Source of the DNA: CP2-2F sp034436235
GTDB lineage: Bacteria; Chloroflexota; Anaerolineae; Aggregatilineales; UBA2796
Assembly (NCBI GenBank): GCA_034436235.1
Contig: DAOTWB010000159.1
Span: 1-35,996, forward strand
Length of the DNA stretch: 35,996 bases
Direction: 5' to 3'
Shown: positions 1 to 8,818 of the stretch, piece after piece
Numbering within the stretch: position 1 is the stretch's first letter
Layout: every line of letters starts with the position of its first letter
Position numbers and translations under genes: made by a program
The notes under the pieces: model-generated
Database searches by the model: none
What the model saw: only the letters and a program-made list of their open reading frames with translations
Told to the model about the DNA's origin: nothing

Positions 1-2
1 AC

Positions 3-554
3 GAAACGCGCCGAAAACAAGTGCTAGAAGTGCAACCGCACGCAGGTCACTATGCGCTTGCCGCGCTTGAGAAACGCTTGCCACAAGTGGTGGTCATCAC
101 ACAGAATGTGGACGGCTTGCACAGGCGCGCAGGCAGCACGGATGTGATCGAGCTGCATGGCAACATCACGCAACACAAGTGCTTCGCCGATTGTCGTGGC
201 GCGCCGACGCTGCTCGATCTTTCCGAACTCATCGGCGATAGCGTGCCGCCGCGCTGTCCGCATTGCGGCGCGTATGCGCGTCCGAACGTCGTGTGGTTCA
301 ACGAATTCTTGCCCATGGAAGCGCTGAGTCGCGCGCGCGACTTGTGCCTGCAAGCCGACGTGGTGCTGATCGTCGGCACGTCAGGCATTGTGCAGCCTGC
401 GGCGTCGCTGCCTTATCTCGCCAAGCAAAACGGTGGCGCCTTTTTGATTGACGTGAATCCGGAGCGCGATGAGATCACGCCGATCTGCAATCTGTTCCTG
501 CAAGGCACTGCCGGCGGCGTCCTGCCGCGCCTTGTGGAACTGATGGACGTATGA
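3..554 (+). CDS. Sir2-family NAD-dependent protein deacylase (5' partial)
   Basis: The reading frame is open from the first bases of the window, so the N-terminal NAD-binding part is missing and the real start lies upstream; the GTG at 21 is internal to the family alignment. What remains shows the sirtuin core: TQNVDGLHRRAG, then IELHG with the catalytic histidine. A Cys4 zinc site follows (CFADC and CPHC), then RPNVVWFNEFLP, the GTSGIVQPA nucleotide loop and FLIDVNPE. Sirtuins remove acyl groups from lysine using NAD+ in the cytoplasm. One small deviation is WFNE where most relatives have WFGE. The gene ends 82 bp before rodA, which appears to have its own promoter, so the two need not be cotranscribed. 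Family assignment is firm; acyl specificity cannot be read. Confidence 0.93.
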   Translation, partial: ETRRKQVLEVQPHAGHYALAALEKRLPQVVVITQNVDGLHRRAGSTDVIELHGNITQHKCFADCRGAPTLLDLSELIGDSVPPRCPHCGAYARPNVVWFNEFLPMEALSRARDLCLQADVVLIVGTSGIVQPAASLPYLAKQNGGAFLIDVNPERDEITPICNLFLQGTAGGVLPRLVELMDV

Positions 555-581
555 GCTTCTGCTGATAAATCTGCCGCACCA

Positions 582-610
582 TTGCCTGAGCGACTGCGCA
601 AGGTTATGAT
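582..610 (+). promoter_or_regulatory. Predicted sigma-70 promoter of rodA
   Basis: TTGCCT at 582-587 and TATGAT at 605-610 are separated by 17 bp. Predicted transcription would start near 617, just ahead of the AGGAG ribosome-binding site at 620-624 and the TTG start at 637. This is read from the sequence only. Confidence 0.55.
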
Positions 611-636
611 AGTCCGCTCAGGAGCGTGAGACTGCC

Positions 637-1737
637 TTGAACAAGACGGCGCGCTTGTGGCGCAACTTCGATTTCATCCTGTTCGGCACGGTTGTGGTGC
701 TGATCATCTACGGCGTGCTGATGATTCGCAGCGCGACGCTCGGCGCAGTGGACACGGAACTCATCTCGCGCGTGCCGCGCCAAATTCAGTACGCGATCAT
801 CGGCATCGCCATGATGTTCGTCTTCGCCGCGATAGACTATCGCCTGCTTGCCGCATTGCAGCCGTACATCTACGGCGTCTTGGTCTTCTTGCTGGCGCTA
901 GTGGCAGTGCTTGGGCAGGTTGGCGATGGCGGCGCGCAACGCTGGCTGACGGTCGGTTTGCCTGTGCAGCCTTCTGAGCTGGCGAAAGTGCTGATCGTGA
1001 TCGTGCTTGGTCAGCATCTGCAGAGACAGTATCCGAAGCTGGATAAACTGCAGACTGTGATCATCTCGCTAGGCTATGTCGGTCTGCCGGCAGGCTTCAT
1101 CTTCCTACAGCCGAGCTTAGGCATCACTATCTTGATCATGTTCATCTGGCTTGTGATGATTTGGGCGGCAGGATTGCGCCTGAAGCACATCGCGCTCTTC
1201 AGCCTTGCCGCTGTGCTAGGCTTCCCTGTGCTGTGGACGAACATGCAAGAGTATCAGCGCGCGCGCATCGTCAATTTCATCACTTGCGAAGATACGCGCG
1301 ACTCGGCTTGCTACAATATTTTCCAAGCGCGTATCAGCATTGGCTCAGGCGGCTTGCTGGGCAAAGGCTATGCCAGCGGCACACAATCGCGCTTGCGCTT
1401 CTTGCGCGTGCGCCACACTGATTTCATCTTCAGCGTGATCGCGGAAGAGCTTGGCTTCGTTGGTGCGTCGCTGGTCTTTGCGCTAATCGGTGTAGTGCTG
1501 TGGCGCATCATGCGCGCCGCTGCACGGGCGCGCGACGCGCTCGGCGCGTTGATCTGCTATGGCATTGCCGCCATCATCTTCTTTCAGACGGTCGTCTCGA
1601 CAGGCATGAACCTGAACGTCCTGCCTGTGACAGGTCTGACCTTGCCGTTCATCAGCTCGGGCGGCTCGTCGCTGCTGACGTTGCTGGTCGGCATCGGCAT
1701 TGTGCAGAGCGTCGTCATGCGCAGCGAGCGCGCTTGA
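637..1737 (+). CDS. rodA: RodA/FtsW/SpoVE-family peptidoglycan polymerase, probably RodA
   Basis: This is a 366-residue polytopic membrane protein of the SEDS family, which polymerises lipid II into glycan strands at the cytoplasmic membrane. SEDS motifs are visible: QPSELAK near 111-117, GSGGLLGKG near 237-244, and RHTDFIFSVIAEELGF near 259-274, whose Asp262 corresponds to the essential SEDS aspartate. NVLPVTGLTLPFISSGGSS follows near the C-terminus. The usual QPDLG motif reads QPSLG here. The start is TTG, chosen because AGGAG lies 12 bases upstream and a promoter lies just before it. A class B PBP starts 23 bp downstream, the usual transglycosylase/transpeptidase pairing, which together with the length favours RodA over FtsW. 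Confidence 0.93.
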   Translation: MNKTARLWRNFDFILFGTVVVLIIYGVLMIRSATLGAVDTELISRVPRQIQYAIIGIAMMFVFAAIDYRLLAALQPYIYGVLVFLLALVAVLGQVGDGGAQRWLTVGLPVQPSELAKVLIVIVLGQHLQRQYPKLDKLQTVIISLGYVGLPAGFIFLQPSLGITILIMFIWLVMIWAAGLRLKHIALFSLAAVLGFPVLWTNMQEYQRARIVNFITCEDTRDSACYNIFQARISIGSGGLLGKGYASGTQSRLRFLRVRHTDFIFSVIAEELGFVGASLVFALIGVVLWRIMRAAARARDALGALICYGIAAIIFFQTVVSTGMNLNVLPVTGLTLPFISSGGSSLLTLLVGIGIVQSVVMRSERA

Positions 1738-1760
1738 GTGTGCAAGGCGTTGAGGACGAG

Positions 1761-4037
1761 ATGAGACAGTTTTTTCGCCGTTTGCGCAGCATCTTTTTAG
1801 TCGCACTAGTCGCCGCTTGCTCAGCAGTTGAGCTTGCCGCGCCTGACGCGCCAACCGTGCCGCCGAGTCTTGGCGATGCAGTGAACACGGCGCGCACGTT
1901 TCTGGATGCGTGGACAAAAGGCGATTTCAACACGATGTACGGCTTGCTCTCGCCGCGCTCCTTAGTGATCAGCCGAGAAGCGTTCACAGCGACCTATCAA
2001 CAGGCTGAACAGACGCTCAATCTGTTCGGCGAGAACGCCAAGCGCTACCGCATCCTAGACGATCAGACGCAGCGGCAAGGCAACACAGCCATCGTCCGCT
2101 ACGATATGACCTTCAACTCGCGCTTTTTAGGCGAGTTCACTGACTCAGGACGCACGATGCGCCTGCTGCTCACGGAGCGCGGCTGGCGCGTGGCGTGGAG
2201 CACGATGGACATCTTCGAAGGTCTGGCAGGCGGCGCACAGCTCGTCTTGGAGCGCACGCCGCCGTTGCGCGGCAGCATCTATGACCGCAATGGCAAGATC
2301 ATCGCGCAAGATAACGTGCCAAACTATGCCGTGCGCTTGCTGACGCGCCAATATCCAACAGGCAATCCTGATGCTTGCTTCCGCGCCTTAGCGGAGACCT
2401 TCCGTCTGTACATCGGCGATTTTGAGCAGTACCGTCCCTTCACAGGGCAAGATTTCGGCTTCACGGTCGGCACGCTCTTCCAGAGCGACTACGAAGCGTT
2501 GCGTCCAAGCCTAGATCGCGTCTGCCTGCTGCAATATGTGCCGCAGACCACGCGCTTTTACTATGGCGGCAACATCGCTGCGCAGACCATCGGCTTTGTG
2601 ACGCCAATGCAAGCTGATCAGCAAGCCGCGTTTCCAAATCTAGCGCCTGGCTCGCTCGTCGGACAATTTGGCGTGGAGCGCGCTTGGCAAGACAAACTGA
2701 GCGGCGAGAGCGGCGCTGAGCTGCTCATCCGCACGGCGGACGGCGTGAACGTGCGCACTATTCATCGCAAGCCTGCCTCACGCGGTCAGGATGTGTACGT
2801 CAGCCTTGACCGCGAGCTGCAGTTGAAGACCGAACAAGCTATCGCCGCTGCCTACAACGAGGCGAATTGGGCGCCGTTGCGCAACGGCGCAGCGCGAGCG
2901 CGCTTGATCACAGGCGCGGCGGCTGTGGTGCTGGACGTGAAAACAGGCGACGTGTTGGCGATGGCGAGCTTCCCATCGCCGCACTCAGATGCATGGCGAA
3001 TCGGCACGACGTGGGATGCCACAGACGTAATTGGACGCTACTTCGCGCAACGCGCTGTCGTCAATCACGCCACAGAAGAGCTGTACGCGCTCGGCTCGGT
3101 CATGAAGATCGTCTCGACGGCTGCCGCAGCTGATTCAGGCGCTTTTCGCATGAAGGAGACGCGCTTTTGTAGCGGCACGCTCAAAAGTCCCGATGACGGT
3201 CGCATTTTGACCGATTGGATTTACCTTGAGCCGAATCGCGATCCGAACTATCACGGCGAGATCAATTTGCATCAAGCGCTGACATCCTCGTGCGATATCT
3301 ACTTCTGGCTCGTCGGCGAGAAGCTGAACAGCATCGATCCGTCGCTGATCAAGCGCTACGCCAACAAGCTGGGATTAGGCGTGCCAACAGGCATAGACAC
3401 GCTGGTTGACCTAGAAGGCGTGATTCCTGACCCTGCTTGGACGCGCGCCAACGAAGGACGCAGCTGGGGCGTCGGCGATAGCCTGAACATCATCATCGGT
3501 CAGGGCAGCATGAAAGTGACCGTGCTGCAGGCGGCGCGCATGACAGCGGCTATCGCCAATGGCGAAGTGTTGCCGAACTTGACGCTCGTCAGAAAAGTCG
3601 GCTATCCTGGACAAGCGCCGACGTACGTCGCGCCTGAGCGGACGCCAGAGCCGCTCAACCTGAAACCTGAGGTGATCGAAGGCGTGCAGCTGGGCATGTG
3701 CGAGGTCATCACAAACGCCAAGCTCGGCACAGCGAACTGGGTATTCACCGGCTGGGATCACGCGCGAGTCAAGGTGTGCGGCAAGACAGGCACTGTGCAG
3801 AGCGGCACGCTCTATCCGCACGGTTGGTTTGTGGCATACGCCGGCTTGCCCAATCAGAAGCCTGATATCGCCATCGCAGTTTTAGTGCTATACTCGCGCG
3901 AAGGCTCTGAAACAGGCGCGCCAATCGCACGGCGCATCATCGAGGCGTATTACGGATTGCCTTATGCGCCTTTCCCAAGCTATTGGGCTGATCCTTACGA
4001 AGTGCTGCCAACGCCAGGTCTGAGCGGCGGACAGTGA
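1761..4037 (+). CDS. Lipoprotein class B penicillin-binding protein (MecA_N-type), RodA partner
   Basis: The protein has 758 residues and is a peptidoglycan DD-transpeptidase. It begins with a short basic stretch, a hydrophobic segment and a lipobox, LVALVAAC, so it is probably lipid-anchored rather than held by a transmembrane helix. Residues about 30-150 resemble the NTF2-like MecA N-terminal domain (FLDAWTKGDFNTMYGLL). The PBP dimerisation domain begins at LRGSIYDRNGKIIAQDN. The catalytic domain has the SxxK serine Ser446 (SVMK), an SxN-type triad reading SCD at 510-512, and KTGT starting at Lys675. Aspartate in the third triad position occurs in PBP2-type enzymes. ATG 1761 was chosen because it begins the signal peptide; the frame is open further upstream but overlaps rodA. 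Probably cotranscribed with rodA. Confidence 0.92.
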   Translation: MRQFFRRLRSIFLVALVAACSAVELAAPDAPTVPPSLGDAVNTARTFLDAWTKGDFNTMYGLLSPRSLVISREAFTATYQQAEQTLNLFGENAKRYRILDDQTQRQGNTAIVRYDMTFNSRFLGEFTDSGRTMRLLLTERGWRVAWSTMDIFEGLAGGAQLVLERTPPLRGSIYDRNGKIIAQDNVPNYAVRLLTRQYPTGNPDACFRALAETFRLYIGDFEQYRPFTGQDFGFTVGTLFQSDYEALRPSLDRVCLLQYVPQTTRFYYGGNIAAQTIGFVTPMQADQQAAFPNLAPGSLVGQFGVERAWQDKLSGESGAELLIRTADGVNVRTIHRKPASRGQDVYVSLDRELQLKTEQAIAAAYNEANWAPLRNGAARARLITGAAAVVLDVKTGDVLAMASFPSPHSDAWRIGTTWDATDVIGRYFAQRAVVNHATEELYALGSVMKIVSTAAAADSGAFRMKETRFCSGTLKSPDDGRILTDWIYLEPNRDPNYHGEINLHQALTSSCDIYFWLVGEKLNSIDPSLIKRYANKLGLGVPTGIDTLVDLEGVIPDPAWTRANEGRSWGVGDSLNIIIGQGSMKVTVLQAARMTAAIANGEVLPNLTLVRKVGYPGQAPTYVAPERTPEPLNLKPEVIEGVQLGMCEVITNAKLGTANWVFTGWDHARVKVCGKTGTVQSGTLYPHGWFVAYAGLPNQKPDIAIAVLVLYSREGSETGAPIARRIIEAYYGLPYAPFPSYWADPYEVLPTPGLSGGQ

Positions 4038-4048
4038 CTCAGCGCAAC

Positions 4049-4068
4049 GCGCTTGTTTCGCCAAGCGC
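4049..4068 (+). terminator. Hairpin after the PBP gene, no U-tract
   Basis: GCGCTTG (4049-4055) and CAAGCGC (4062-4068) form a perfect 7-bp stem with a TTTCGC loop, 12 bp after the PBP stop codon. No run of T follows, so it is a terminator-like or mRNA 3'-end hairpin rather than a classic intrinsic terminator. Confidence 0.4.
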
Positions 4069-4081
4069 TTGGTGATAAGAT
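4053..4081 (+). promoter_or_regulatory. Possible promoter of the 4129 gene
   Basis: TTGTTT at 4053-4058 and TAAGAT at 4076-4081 are separated by 17 bp. The -35 element lies inside the hairpin after the PBP gene. The match is moderate and there is no strong ribosome-binding site before ATG 4129, so this is tentative. Confidence 0.3.
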
Positions 4082-4128
4082 TCATTGTGTGAAAAGTGTA
4101 AAAGCATTGCTGAGAAAGCGCTGTTCCG

Positions 4129-7100
4129 ATGAGTGAGCGTCCTCAAACCTTACAGCTGGAGCGCTTCAGCTTGATCTTGCCTGCTCAAGTGGCAACGCGT
4201 CCTGTTTCCGCCACGCTGATCTCACGCACGGCAGGTATTCGTCCTGAGCATGTGATCGAGGCGCGGCGCATCGCCACACTGACCGCACAACGCCCTGCCA
4301 CGCCTTTGGCGCCGCCGCCTGTCACGCTTGGGCTGCTGCGCGGCGAGACGGTTGACTATGTAGTGGCAAAAGCGCTGCTGACCAAAGACGGCGATACGCT
4401 TGTGCAGTATATGATCGTGCCGCTCGCCGCCTTGCGCACGCTGGGCGGCAATTTACGTCCATTTGAAGCCTTTGCGCGCGAGCCACTGCCTTCTGCCAAT
4501 CAGCCATTACAGCCGTTCGTGATCGCCAATCCGCGTCCGCCGAGCGCTGAGCAGCAAAGCGATGACCTGCTGGCGCTGCTGAGCTATTGCCGCAACAACA
4601 TCCGCACGGTGAGCGGCTTGTTGGCAGGCATGGTGCAAGGTCTGGGCATTGTGATCACAGGCGCGCCTGCATCGCTGCGCGATAGGCTGACCTTTGTGGA
4701 AGGGCTGCTGTGCTTGTTGCCTGCGCCTGTGCGCGCCGCGGTCACTTTTGCCACACACAGCCCTGATCCGCTTCACTTGCACGCGCAGATCAAGTTTGCG
4801 CCAAGCCTGAGCGCGCCGCCTGCCCAGCATGTCTTGTTCGATTGGCGCACGCAAACGCTGACAGGCAATCCGCCTGAGGACGCTTACACCAAGTTCATCC
4901 GCGCGCAGCTCCAGCTGGACATCTCACTGGTCATTGAGCAGACCGAGAAATTAGCGCGGACAGCCACATGGCGCGCTATGCGCCGCGAGACCATGGCGAG
5001 CGCATTGGCGTGGGCATCCAAGCGCGCCGCGCTCGATGAGTTGGTCTTGCAGCGCCAACCTGCCGATCGAGCAATGGTGGCGGCTGTTCTGCGCGAGGAT
5101 CCGACGCTCTCGGATGAGCTGCGCGTCGCCTATTGCGGTCATCTGCTGACTCTCTCGCTCGCTTTAGGCGATTATAGCCACACTGAGATGATCCCTGCGC
5201 TCGCTGCGCAGAGCAAGGAGATCGCTGATACAGTCTATGAGCAGCTCTGGTCAGCTGCCAGTGGCGAGCGCGCCATGGACGTTTATCAGTTGGTCTCGCG
5301 CTGGTTAGCCGATGCGCCGCCCGGCGCCGATCTCAGCCGTTGGCGTCCGCTTCTGGCAATGGCAGTTAGCGCACGCGCCAATCAATTGCTGGATGCGCCG
5401 CCGCAAGAGTTCGCCGCTTTTTTGGAGCAATTCGTCATGGCGACCGATAAAGTGCCTATGGAGCAGGTCGCCACGCAGCTCATCACGCTGGCGCGCCGCC
5501 GCGCTACCGAGAACGCCGAGACGGCGCGCGCTGTGTTCTTGCTGGCAATTTATCACCTATCGCTCGGCAATCTTCAGCGGCTTGTGGCTGAGAGCACTTT
5601 TCAAGCGCAGTTGCCGCCAAACTTGCGCGAGCTACTGCCATACTTGCGCGCGGATGGACCGAAGCCTGCGCCGCTGCGCCTTTTGGCGCGCGCTACAGAA
5701 GCCTTTGGCGAGGCGCATCAGCCGATGCTGATGGGCAGGCTGACCGATTGGGCGATCAGCGTGCAGCGCAGCGACCTGATTGATACAGACGCGCTCTTCG
5801 GCTTGGTCAAGCTGGCAAGCTCGCCTTTCGCGGCGCGCTTCGATCAAGTCATTCAGAACGTGATTGACGATCTCGGCACGCTCAACGCGCTGCGCACGAT
5901 GACCATCGAAGCGCATAGCAGCCTGATCACGCTCAATTTGGTGCGCGGACGCTATTATGAAGCTGTGGAGCTGATCATGCTGTGCATGGACATGATCTAT
6001 CAAGGCGTGCGGCAGGCGCAAGGCGCAGAGCTGCTGCACAGCACTTTCCGCGACGTGCCGCTGGACGTGCCTGAGCTGCTGAACGCGCTCAATGCGCTGC
6101 ACAACAGCGCGCTCAAGCCTGCGCTGCGCGCGCGCGCCGATCTAGGCGCTTTGGAAGGGCGTCACTGGGACACTGCTTTGCAGCCTGTCACGGATCGGCT
6201 CTCAACGCTCTTCTACAACGATCCGCGTCTGATCGCGGTCGTCGGCGTTGGCGCGGCGCTGCGGCTGCTGAAAGCAGCTGTCCATCGCAAGGACTCGGTC
6301 GAGGCGCTGCGCATGTTGAACGCTATCGCCAGCTATGCGCTGACCTTCGGCGAGCAGGAAGCGCAACCTGCTGAGCTGGTCTGTCAGGCGTACAATCTGC
6401 TGGACTGGTCGTCAGAAGTGCGCGAGGCAGGCTTAGAAGTGGTGCGCGATTACATCCGTCGCACAACGCCTGAGCAGGCTGCCAAAGTGCCACAACTGGT
6501 CGCCTTTCGGCAGGGCGAGGCTGTTTACAAGGCGCTGGAAGCGACTTATCGCGTGCGCCTAGTGACAGGCGGCGCAGATTTTGGCGTGTTCGCTGAGCAA
6601 GCACAGACGGCAGCGCTGTTACTGACCGATATCGCTGTATATTACGAAAACGAGCGTCAGCCGCCTGATATTCCGAAGTTGCGGCGCAACATTGAGGTGA
6701 TGAGCGGCGGACTCTCAGAGGCGGAACGACGGCGCTTGAGCGAGAACGCCATTCTGATCAGCGACGCGCTTTTGAAGCTCTATCAACGCCATCAGAAGCG
6801 CTTCGGCAAGCGCAGCCGTCAAGAACTGGAAGCGCGTCAGGCGGCATTGGCGCGCTCTGAGATCGTGCCGCAGAGCGGCATCGAGATGCTGCAATGGCTC
6901 GGCGTGCGCTTGGGCGAAGGTCGCACTTATGTTTTGCGTTTTCAGCGCGAGACGGCTAACTATCTCTTCGGCACGCGCTCGCTGAACATGCTCCTGCGCG
7001 AGTCGAGCTTGGTCGTGCCGCTTTTACACGGTCTGTTGGCAGCGCTGCCAGAAGAGCAGGCAACTGAGTCTGACTTACAAGCGTTGTGCAGCGAAGTGGA

Positions 7101-7332
7101 CGATCTGTGGGCATCGGTCGCGCCTGCGCGTCAGCGCGAGCTGCAGCCGACGCTCGCGCCGAGCCTGCAGCACGCTGCCGCTGCCATTCTGAAGCTGGGC
7201 GAGAGAGCGAACGAGCGCGCGCTGCAAGACGCCAATCGTCGCCGTCAGCTGATTGCAGGGCGCACGCAGCCGCGCAACGCGCTGGAGATGTTCTTCTGGC
7301 TGAGCGGCTATTTCAGCGGCGAACAACGGTAG
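4129..7332 (+). CDS. Uncharacterised 1067-residue protein, mostly helical
   Basis: I do not recognise this gene with confidence. It has no signal peptide and no clear membrane segment, so it is probably cytoplasmic. The first 270 or so residues look mixed alpha/beta, and LLPAPVRAAVTFATHSPDP sits near 200-220. The rest, about 270-1060, is rich in Ala, Leu, Arg and Gln with regularly spaced amphipathic helices, like a long alpha-solenoid. The LP-x-x-R-x-x-x-TFATHSPDP segment vaguely recalls the middle region of GTPase-associated (GAP1-type) proteins, but this is a weak impression. The next gene starts only 2 bp after its stop and the third overlaps the second, so the three are probably one operon. 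No Walker motif or catalytic signature was seen. Base composition matches the neighbours. Confidence 0.85.
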   Translation: MSERPQTLQLERFSLILPAQVATRPVSATLISRTAGIRPEHVIEARRIATLTAQRPATPLAPPPVTLGLLRGETVDYVVAKALLTKDGDTLVQYMIVPLAALRTLGGNLRPFEAFAREPLPSANQPLQPFVIANPRPPSAEQQSDDLLALLSYCRNNIRTVSGLLAGMVQGLGIVITGAPASLRDRLTFVEGLLCLLPAPVRAAVTFATHSPDPLHLHAQIKFAPSLSAPPAQHVLFDWRTQTLTGNPPEDAYTKFIRAQLQLDISLVIEQTEKLARTATWRAMRRETMASALAWASKRAALDELVLQRQPADRAMVAAVLREDPTLSDELRVAYCGHLLTLSLALGDYSHTEMIPALAAQSKEIADTVYEQLWSAASGERAMDVYQLVSRWLADAPPGADLSRWRPLLAMAVSARANQLLDAPPQEFAAFLEQFVMATDKVPMEQVATQLITLARRRATENAETARAVFLLAIYHLSLGNLQRLVAESTFQAQLPPNLRELLPYLRADGPKPAPLRLLARATEAFGEAHQPMLMGRLTDWAISVQRSDLIDTDALFGLVKLASSPFAARFDQVIQNVIDDLGTLNALRTMTIEAHSSLITLNLVRGRYYEAVELIMLCMDMIYQGVRQAQGAELLHSTFRDVPLDVPELLNALNALHNSALKPALRARADLGALEGRHWDTALQPVTDRLSTLFYNDPRLIAVVGVGAALRLLKAAVHRKDSVEALRMLNAIASYALTFGEQEAQPAELVCQAYNLLDWSSEVREAGLEVVRDYIRRTTPEQAAKVPQLVAFRQGEAVYKALEATYRVRLVTGGADFGVFAEQAQTAALLLTDIAVYYENERQPPDIPKLRRNIEVMSGGLSEAERRRLSENAILISDALLKLYQRHQKRFGKRSRQELEARQAALARSEIVPQSGIEMLQWLGVRLGEGRTYVLRFQRETANYLFGTRSLNMLLRESSLVVPLLHGLLAALPEEQATESDLQALCSEVDDLWASVAPARQRELQPTLAPSLQHAAAAILKLGERANERALQDANRRRQLIAGRTQPRNALEMFFWLSGYFSGEQR

Positions 7333-7334
7333 TC

Positions 7335-7751
7335 GTGCCGCGCTGGATCGCTTTGGCAGTTGGCGCGCTCAGCTTGTTCAACGGACTAGGCGCTTGGCAT
7401 GTGTTGGCTGCCTTGCCTGCACTGCGCGAGCTGCCTGTCCAGATGCCGCTGGTAGTCTTGCTCGGCGTGCCGCTCGCATGGTGCGTCGCGCTTGCCGCGC
7501 TCAGTCTAGGCTTGCTGCTGCGGAGTCGGCGCGCTGTGCGCTTGTTCGCGCCCATGCTCAGTCTGTACGCGCTCTCGCGCTTAGGCATGTCGCTGCTCGC
7601 GCAGAGCGACTATGATCGCGGTCGGATCGGCGCGCAGGCGCTGCTGACCGCGTTGTGGATCGGTGTTGTCTATTGGTACGCATGGCGCTCACAACGACGC
7701 GCAACAACAGTTCACTATGAACCTGAGCAACCAACATCGCCAAAACCTTGA
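7335..7751 (+). CDS. Small four-helix membrane protein, function unknown
   Basis: This 138-residue protein has four hydrophobic stretches, beginning WIALAVGALSLFNG, MPLVVLLGVPLAWCVA, LFAPMLSLYALSRLG and ALLTALWIGVVYWYAW, with a polar C-terminal tail. The GTG at 7335 was chosen because it lies 2 bp after the previous stop and begins just before the first helix. Its 3' end overlaps the following gene by 35 bp. I do not recognise a family. Context suggests it works with the 1067-residue protein and the downstream nuclease-like protein, but the sequence itself does not show how. Confidence 0.75.
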   Translation: MPRWIALAVGALSLFNGLGAWHVLAALPALRELPVQMPLVVLLGVPLAWCVALAALSLGLLLRSRRAVRLFAPMLSLYALSRLGMSLLAQSDYDRGRIGAQALLTALWIGVVYWYAWRSQRRATTVHYEPEQPTSPKP

Positions 7752-8814
7752 GCGCTTTGTGCCGATCTTCAGGGACGCGCTCGCGCGCGCTGAACAGAAC
7801 GAAGAGCTTTTGGAGCGCTTTGCGCGCCAGCAGCTCTACAAGCAGCTGCTCTCGCCAGAAGCGTTGCGCCAGATGACTGAGCTTGAGTTCGGGCAGGTCA
7901 TCGGCTCGCTATGGGCAAGCCGTCAGTGGGGAAACAAACGCTATCTGATCGAGCGGCTGATCGCGGAAAACGGCATGAGAGCGCTGGTGAAGCATCTGCA
8001 CGACCTGCTCTGGGGCAAAGAATCAGTTGAGCAGCGCTATAACACATTTCGGCGCGCCATCAAAGGCTTAGGCACAGCGTCCATCACTGAGCTGCTGGCG
8101 TTTGTGCATCCAAACGACTGCGGCATTTGGAACGATAAAGCGCGCATCGCGCTCAACGTGCTTGGTCTGCAGGATATCTTGCCGTTCACGCGCAAGCCGC
8201 AGATCAGCGGCGATGAGTATCAGAGATTCAACGCGTTGTTGGCTTGCCTGCGCGACGCGCTTGCGCAGTTCGACCTGACCGATATTGACTTTCCGATGCT
8301 CGATTACTTTCTCTATCTGATCTGGGAGCAGCGCGGCGCAGAGCCAATTGTAATGCGTCCAGCTGCGCCTGCGCCTGCCGTTGACGACTTCGATCATGAG
8401 GAAGTGATCGAGAATCTGATCAAGATCGGGCAGTGGCTAGGCTTCACAGCTGAAAAGGAGAAGATGGTGGCGCGCGGCGCCAGAGTGGACGCGATCTGGC
8501 AGGCGCGCATCGCCAATCTAGGCGTGGTGACCTACGTCTTCGAAGTGCAGCGGCGCGGCTCAGTGGATTCGCTCATCCTGAACTTGCAGCGCGCTCAAAA
8601 TAATCCAACTGTGCAGCGGCTGATCGTTGTGGCGAACGCTGAGTCGCTTGACCGCATTCGCAATGAGATCGCCTCGCTGCCTGAGTCATTCCGCAAGCTA
8701 GTTGGTTTCATGGAAGTGCAAGCCGTGTTACGCGCCAATGAGCTAATCGGCGAGCTGGCGGAGATCATCGGACGGCTCGCTCTAGTGCGCAGCGAGTTTG
8801 ACATTCCTTCGTGA
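7717..8814 (+). CDS. Probable HhH plus PD-(D/E)xK-like nuclease protein
   Basis: The protein has 365 residues. An N-terminal helical region (about 1-110) leads into a helix-hairpin-helix-like segment, IKGLGTASITELLAFVHP, and then NDKARIALNVLGL, as in HhH DNA-binding proteins. The C-terminal third resembles a PD-(D/E)xK nuclease fold: EKMVARGARVDAIW with Asp258, then VVTYVFEVQRRG with Glu276 and Gln278, then VQRLIVVANAES. The usual E-x-K reads E-x-Q, so activity is uncertain. ATG 7717 was chosen because the upstream residues of the same frame look non-native. The gene overlaps the previous one by 35 bp and ends 4 bp before the convergent rnhB. A restriction-like, repair or defence nuclease is possible. 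The fold assignment is inference. Confidence 0.72.
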   Translation: MNLSNQHRQNLERFVPIFRDALARAEQNEELLERFARQQLYKQLLSPEALRQMTELEFGQVIGSLWASRQWGNKRYLIERLIAENGMRALVKHLHDLLWGKESVEQRYNTFRRAIKGLGTASITELLAFVHPNDCGIWNDKARIALNVLGLQDILPFTRKPQISGDEYQRFNALLACLRDALAQFDLTDIDFPMLDYFLYLIWEQRGAEPIVMRPAAPAPAVDDFDHEEVIENLIKIGQWLGFTAEKEKMVARGARVDAIWQARIANLGVVTYVFEVQRRGSVDSLILNLQRAQNNPTVQRLIVVANAESLDRIRNEIASLPESFRKLVGFMEVQAVLRANELIGELAEIIGRLALVRSEFDIPS

Positions 8815-8818
8815 GCGC

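Noticed and set aside
1500..1760. N-terminal extension of the PBP frame
   Set aside because: The extra 87 residues overlap rodA in another frame and precede a clear signal peptide with lipobox starting at 1761.
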